Shown here: positions 22,975 through 26,676 of the stretch, piece by piece | Layout: each line of letters opens with the position of its first letter | Numbering within the stretch: the first letter of the stretch is position 1 | Assembly (NCBI GenBank): GCA_014376575.1 | Contig: JACMRF010000085.1 | Span: forward strand, 1-26,676 | Direction: 5' to 3' | Source: Undibacterium sp. | Lineage (GTDB): Bacteria; Pseudomonadota; Gammaproteobacteria; Burkholderiales; Burkholderiaceae | Length of the DNA stretch: 26,676 nt | Made by a program: the position numbers and the translations under genes | The notes under the pieces: generated by a model | Seen by the model: only the letters and a program-made list of their open reading frames with translations | Databases searched by the model: none | Told to the model about the DNA's origin: nothing

Positions 22975-24341
22975 TGAAACATGTTGACCCTGTGGTGTTA
23001 ATGCAGCAAACGCGCGCCAGTGCTCGGTTATCCCGTTCGCTGGTGCCGACGTTAACGCTAGGTTTTTTGCTAGGCCTGACTGCTTGCAATGAGGTTGCGA
23101 CTTTACCAATTTCGGCAGGTACCGGACCGCAACCTACTTTGCCAGCACCAAAGTTAGCTCTCATTCCTACGGTAAATATTGCACCCGCTATGGGCTGGCC
23201 GATAGGGGTGATGCCGCGACCTGCAGAGGGATTGCGTGTGGCTGCGTTCGCCAGTGGTCTGGATCATCCGCGATGGCTATACGTCTTGCCTAATGGCGAT
23301 GTTTTGGTCGCAGAGACCAATGCGCCACCCAAGCCAGAAGACGCTAAAGGTATCAAGGGCTGGGTGATGGGGTTGGTCATGAAGCGAGCTGGTGCAGGAG
23401 TGCCTAGCGCTAACCGGATTACGCTATTGCGCGACTCCGATGGTGACGGCATTGCGGATTTTCGTTCGACTTTATTGGATGGCCTTCACTCACCATTCGG
23501 CATGGTGTTGGTGGGAAATGATCTTTACATCGCCAATTCTGATGCGATCATGCGCTTCCCGTATAAAACAGGTGAAGTGCAGATCAAGTCGGTGGGCATC
23601 AAATTGATTGATTTGCCAGCAGGCGAGATTAATCATCACTGGACTAAAAACCTCATCGCCAGTCTTGACGGCAGTAAGTTATATGTAACGGTTGGTTCAA
23701 ATAGTAACGTTGGCGAACGCGGTATGGAAGTTGAGGCCGAGCGTGCCGCTATATGGGAAGTAGATGTTAAAACTGGAAAGCACGTTGTCTTTGCTTCTGG
23801 CTTGCGTAATCCTGTGGGCCTGGCGTGGGAGCCGCACACCAAGGTACTGTGGACGGTGGTTAATGAGCGTGATGAGTTAGGCAGTGACCTGGTTCCCGAT
23901 TATATGACTTCAGTCAAAGAGGGGGCATTTTATGGCTGGCCTTATAGCTATTACGGTCAGCATGTTGACCAACGTGTACGACCGCAACAACCGGCAATGG
24001 TGAGCAAGGCAATTGCGCCTGATTATGCACTCGGCGCGCATACGGCCTCACTGGGTCTGGCATCGGCCAAGGGAAACTCCCTACCCCTGATGTTTGCCAG
24101 CGGGATGTTTATCGGTCAGCACGGCTCATGGAACCGGCGTCCGCACAGCGGCTACAAAGTGATTTTTGTTCCTTTTGTCAGTGGCAAACCTGACGGCGTG
24201 CCTATCGATGTATTAACAGGATTTCTTAGCGACGCAGGGGCCGCTTATGGACGCCCAGTTGGCGTGGTAATTGATAAGCTGGGTGCATTGCTTGTGGCCG
24301 ATGATGTTGGCAACCTTATTTGGCATATCGCTGCCAAATGA
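22974..24341 (+). CDS. Sorbosone dehydrogenase / PQQ-type glucose dehydrogenase-fold lipoprotein
   Basis: About 455 residues. After a lipoprotein signal ([13 protein letters not shown]) the mature protein is a beta-propeller of the glucose/sorbosone dehydrogenase family: [49 protein letters not shown], a His-rich [19 protein letters not shown], and [10 protein letters not shown]. Members oxidise sugars or sugar lactones with PQQ, at the periplasmic side. No PQQ biosynthesis gene is in the window. Start: ATG 22974 overlaps the DUF3309 stop; ATG 23001 ([10 protein letters not shown]) would give a more typical signal length, and neither has a clear Shine-Dalgarno. The substrate cannot be told from sequence. 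Confidence 0.82.
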   Translation: MKHVDPVVLMQQTRASARLSRSLVPTLTLGFLLGLTACNEVATLPISAGTGPQPTLPAPKLALIPTVNIAPAMGWPIGVMPRPAEGLRVAAFASGLDHPRWLYVLPNGDVLVAETNAPPKPEDAKGIKGWVMGLVMKRAGAGVPSANRITLLRDSDGDGIADFRSTLLDGLHSPFGMVLVGNDLYIANSDAIMRFPYKTGEVQIKSVGIKLIDLPAGEINHHWTKNLIASLDGSKLYVTVGSNSNVGERGMEVEAERAAIWEVDVKTGKHVVFASGLRNPVGLAWEPHTKVLWTVVNERDELGSDLVPDYMTSVKEGAFYGWPYSYYGQHVDQRVRPQQPAMVSKAIAPDYALGAHTASLGLASAKGNSLPLMFASGMFIGQHGSWNRRPHSGYKVIFVPFVSGKPDGVPIDVLTGFLSDAGAAYGRPVGVVIDKLGALLVADDVGNLIWHIAAK

Positions 24342-24462
24342 CAGAGTCTTATTACATGTTGGCGTGCTGCAAAAAAACCTTACATCATTCAAACAGGCTG
24401 ACTATTTTTAGAAATTGTCACAGTTACGATTTATCCTTGGTTCAGCTTACTGGAGCATCAAA

Positions 24463-25029
24463 ATGACACATATTATTGCGGGGCGATTACAGCAACAAGA
24501 GCAAGTGCAGGACGTTATTGATGCGTTAAAGAGAGTGGCATTTGTAGAAAGTGGCATTACCTCTTTTTTTCTAAATCCACCGGGACAACATGACTTGTTG
24601 CCGCTAGGCGGTGATAGAGAAGAATCTCCTGGGGCTAAAGAATCGGGTACCGGTGGTGCTGTTGGTATCGCTGGCGGGGGTGCGGTGGGCGCCGTGGTGG
24701 GTCTTGCCGGTGTCTCTGTGCTCGGTTTTCTTGGCCCAGTATTAGGTGCGGCAGTAGGTGCGCATGTTGGTTCGCTCGTCGGTAGCGTTGCCGAAATGAA
24801 GGAGAAGGGTGAGGCAGAGAGCAACGGTGAAAACAGATTTGAGCAGCGTAAATCGGGAATGATGGTTGGCGTTAATGTGATTGATGCCGGTGAAGAGCAA
24901 ATCGCGGTTCGTATTCTTCGCTCGTTTGGTGCAAATCATATTGAGCGCAGCGAAGGACAAATCGTCAACGGCGAATGGCCAGACTTTAATCCAATTGCGA
25001 TACCTAAGCTGATTGATTCTGTTGATTAA
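24463..25029 (+). CDS. Glycine-zipper protein of unknown function, stress-type
   Basis: A 188-residue protein. An N-terminal alpha/beta stretch (MTHIIAGRLQQQEQVQDVID, ALKRVAF) resembles the flavin-free GsiB/17M-like fold that also appears in DUF1269-type proteins. The centre is a long Gly/Ala-rich glycine-zipper hydrophobic segment (about residues 65-105; GGAVGAVVGLAGVSVLGFLG), followed by a charged helix and a second alpha/beta stretch (MVGVNVIDAGEEQIAVRILR) ending in a Gly-Glu-Trp-Pro block. The layout, a repeated ferredoxin-like half either side of a zipper, is seen in Burkholderiales hypothetical proteins; I infer envelope or membrane association. GGAG precedes ATG 24463 by 7 nt; an upstream ATG at 24415 has none. 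Confidence 0.7.
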   Translation: MTHIIAGRLQQQEQVQDVIDALKRVAFVESGITSFFLNPPGQHDLLPLGGDREESPGAKESGTGGAVGIAGGGAVGAVVGLAGVSVLGFLGPVLGAAVGAHVGSLVGSVAEMKEKGEAESNGENRFEQRKSGMMVGVNVIDAGEEQIAVRILRSFGANHIERSEGQIVNGEWPDFNPIAIPKLIDSVD

Positions 25030-25135
25030 CCGCCAAAGAATGCACCTATCAGCGTTTCTACGAAGTGATAGAGGTCTAATGGAAAATCTAGGTCAAATCC
25101 GACCGATATAAAAATGATTCATTTTTTCTCTTTAT

Positions 25136-25177
25136 GTGGCTTATCGCACAGACCGCAATACGCTGTCTTGGTAAAGT
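25136..25177 (+). promoter_or_regulatory. Recurrent palindromic promoter motif, copy 9, with long leader
   Basis: GTGGCTTATCGCACAGAC at 25136-25153, then TAAAGT at 25172-25177 after exactly 18 nt. The next start codon is 330 nt downstream, so the transcript would carry a long leader or encode a small RNA. Within 25030-25507 I see no gene; a 5-bp hairpin GCATT/AATGC near 25270 is the only other structure noticed. Confidence 0.6.
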
Positions 25178-25507
25178 AGATACATCTTCACTGACTGAAT
25201 TTTTGAGGGCAGTTAGTTAAAACCAGCTAAGTGCAACGACATTTATGCCGCTGTTTTTAAAGATGGCATTCGCTTAATGCAAGTGGCATCGAAGTGAACG
25301 TTCTTTAACCCTCGATCTACCGGGGCTGGCGGTCGGGAAAAATACCAGCACCACTTTTGAACTCAATGCGAGAACTTAAATTAGTTTTAGTTTCCGCTGT
25401 GACTTACTGATATTTGTAACGTGCAGCGCAGTTTGGTCATCACCGATAGGCAGACCAAGATATGTTTGCGTTACCTGCACCCTCAATCCTTTACTAGGCG
25501 ATTACTC

Positions 25508-25744
25508 ATGAAACCTATACCGGTCACCGCTAAGGCAAAGAACGATCCGATTGTCGAGGCGAGCCAACTGCTTTTGCCGCATGAACGAGATGAAAAACCA
25601 GATGCACACAGCATTACGCCAAGAAAAATAATGAAACAGGCTTATAAGGATTTGCAACGCTGCCTGGTTGACACTGATTTACATGGACAGCGTGGTGTTG
25701 AGGACGTGCTTAAAAATCCCAATAAAAGTGAGCGTAAAAAATAA
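25508..25744 (+). CDS. Small hydrophilic protein of unknown function
   Basis: 78 residues starting MKPIPVTAKAKNDPIVEASQ. Highly charged, no hydrophobic segment, with a central PRKIMKQAYKDLQRCLVDTD helix and a Lys-rich end (NPNKSERKK). There is no clear Shine-Dalgarno beyond a weak AGG 10 nt before the ATG. It lies downstream of motif copy 9 and 51 nt before galU. The frame could extend upstream to 25421, but composition changes there and the internal ATG is preferable. I do not recognise the family; a cytoplasmic stress or DNA-associated role would be a guess. Confidence 0.55.
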   Translation: MKPIPVTAKAKNDPIVEASQLLLPHERDEKPDAHSITPRKIMKQAYKDLQRCLVDTDLHGQRGVEDVLKNPNKSERKK

Positions 25745-25795
25745 TATTTTTTACTGTTGTGTCGATTAATTCAAGAAATTTTTTTGGGGAACGAA

Positions 25796-26676
25796 ATGAA
25801 AAGAATACGAAAAGCAGTATTTCCAGTCGCCGGCCTCGGCACCCGCTTTTTACCAGCAACCAAAGCACAGCCCAAAGAGATGTTGCCTATCGTAGATAAA
25901 CCCTTGATTCAATATGCGGTCGAAGAAGCAGTTGAAGCGGGTATAACAGAAATGGTGTTTATCACTGGCCGTAATAAGCGCGCGATTGAGGATCATTTTG
26001 ATACCGCCTATGAGTTGGAATCTGAATTGGAACGTTCAGGTAAATTGGAGTTACTTGAGCTCGTGCAAAGTGTCATTCCCAAAAATATCAATTGCATCTA
26101 CATACGCCAGCCAGCCGCACTCGGGCTTGGTCATGCCGTATTATGTGCCCGCCCCGCTATTGGCGATGAACCGTTCGCCGTGTTGTTAGCGGATGATTTG
26201 ATGGACGCTGCACCGGGTTACCATTCGGCGATCGCACAAATGACTCGCTTGTATCAACAGGAGGGTGCCAGCATTATTGCCGTGCAAAACGTGGCACGAG
26301 AATTCACTAGTCAATACGGCATCGTCAGCGGCACGCCATATAAAGACAGAATGGAAAAAATGCACGACATCGTAGAAAAGCCATCACCTGAGCTGGCACC
26401 TTCGACCTTGGCAGTGGTTGGTCGTTACGTGCTATCGAATAAAATTTTCTCTTATCTCGAAAAATTAGGCAAAGGATCCGGTGGAGAAATTCAACTCACC
26501 GACGGTATCGCCGCCTTACTCAAAGATGAAGCCGTCTACGCCTACCGTTGTGCGGCTACGCGTTATGACTGCGGCTCTAAGTTAGGTTATTTAAAAGCCA
26601 CGGTTGCATTGGGGCTGAAACATACCGAGGTCGGGAACGACTTTTCGGCATACATTGAAACTTTAGAAGTGTTAGA
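25796..26676 (+). CDS. galU: UTP-glucose-1-phosphate uridylyltransferase (3' end outside window)
   Basis: 293 codons are present without a stop. The nucleotidyltransferase signature is complete: [20 protein letters not shown] with the GxGTR loop and catalytic Lys of [48 protein letters not shown] with metal-binding Asp, [22 protein letters not shown] and [13 protein letters not shown]. It makes UDP-glucose from UTP and glucose-1-phosphate. Typical GalU is about 290-300 residues, so only a few residues are missing. GGGGA precedes the ATG by 5 nt. UDP-glucose is the donor for the cyclic glucan synthase 12.8 kb away; the two are not cotranscribed. No copy of the recurrent palindrome lies directly upstream. 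Confidence 0.95.
   Translation, partial: MKRIRKAVFPVAGLGTRFLPATKAQPKEMLPIVDKPLIQYAVEEAVEAGITEMVFITGRNKRAIEDHFDTAYELESELERSGKLELLELVQSVIPKNINCIYIRQPAALGLGHAVLCARPAIGDEPFAVLLADDLMDAAPGYHSAIAQMTRLYQQEGASIIAVQNVAREFTSQYGIVSGTPYKDRMEKMHDIVEKPSPELAPSTLAVVGRYVLSNKIFSYLEKLGKGSGGEIQLTDGIAALLKDEAVYAYRCAATRYDCGSKLGYLKATVALGLKHTEVGNDFSAYIETLEVL

Overview
The window looks like a Burkholderiales chromosome segment, probably Oxalobacteraceae-like. This is an inference from gene families (DUF883/YqjE cluster, patatin with DUF3734-type C-terminus, BON proteins, DUF4398/OmpA lipoproteins) and moderate GC, not from a marker gene. I see no rRNA, tRNA, CRISPR array or intact insertion sequence. Nearly all genes belong to envelope, stress, iron or osmotic physiology.

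Layout. 1-1311 (minus): a DUF883 / holin-like (YqjE) / YqjK-position operon running off the left edge. 1385-3111 (minus): a four-TM membrane protein, a 24-residue hydrophobic peptide and a hemerythrin-like protein. 3170-3945 (minus): two tiny ORFs (one apparently frameshifted) with a hairpin over their junction, then a small secreted protein. 4093-13026 (minus): one giant gene, a 2977-residue cyclic beta-1,2-glucan synthase. 13312-15622 (plus): a DUF4398 lipoprotein, an OmpA-like lipoprotein, a ferritin-like protein and a second DUF883 protein, closed by a strong terminator. 15793-17085: receiver-PAS-GGDEF protein. 17229-17807: double-BON protein. 17808-18369: no gene, but a terminator and a 99-bp MITE-like inverted-repeat element. 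18370-20748 (minus): Crp/Fnr regulator then a PLD-type lipoprotein. 21053-22207: patatin phospholipase. 22511-24341: collagen-like lipoprotein, an overlooked DUF3309 peptide gene and a sorbosone-dehydrogenase-like lipoprotein. 24463-25744: a glycine-zipper stress-type protein and a small unknown protein. 25796-end: galU, cut by the right edge.

The main discovery is a recurrent 18-bp signal, consensus GTNCGYTANCGNACAGAY (a 14-bp palindrome plus a short tail). It occurs nine times, always in intergenic DNA and upstream of a transcription unit, including the glucan synthase, both DUF883 operons, the BON gene, the Crp/Fnr-PLD pair and the lipoproteins. At eight sites a -10-like hexamer lies 17-19 nt after the motif, which puts the palindrome centre near -41.5, the position of a class II activator overlapping -35. 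The window therefore reads as one coordinated envelope/stress regulon controlled by an unidentified dimeric activator. GalU supplies UDP-glucose, the substrate of the glucan synthase.
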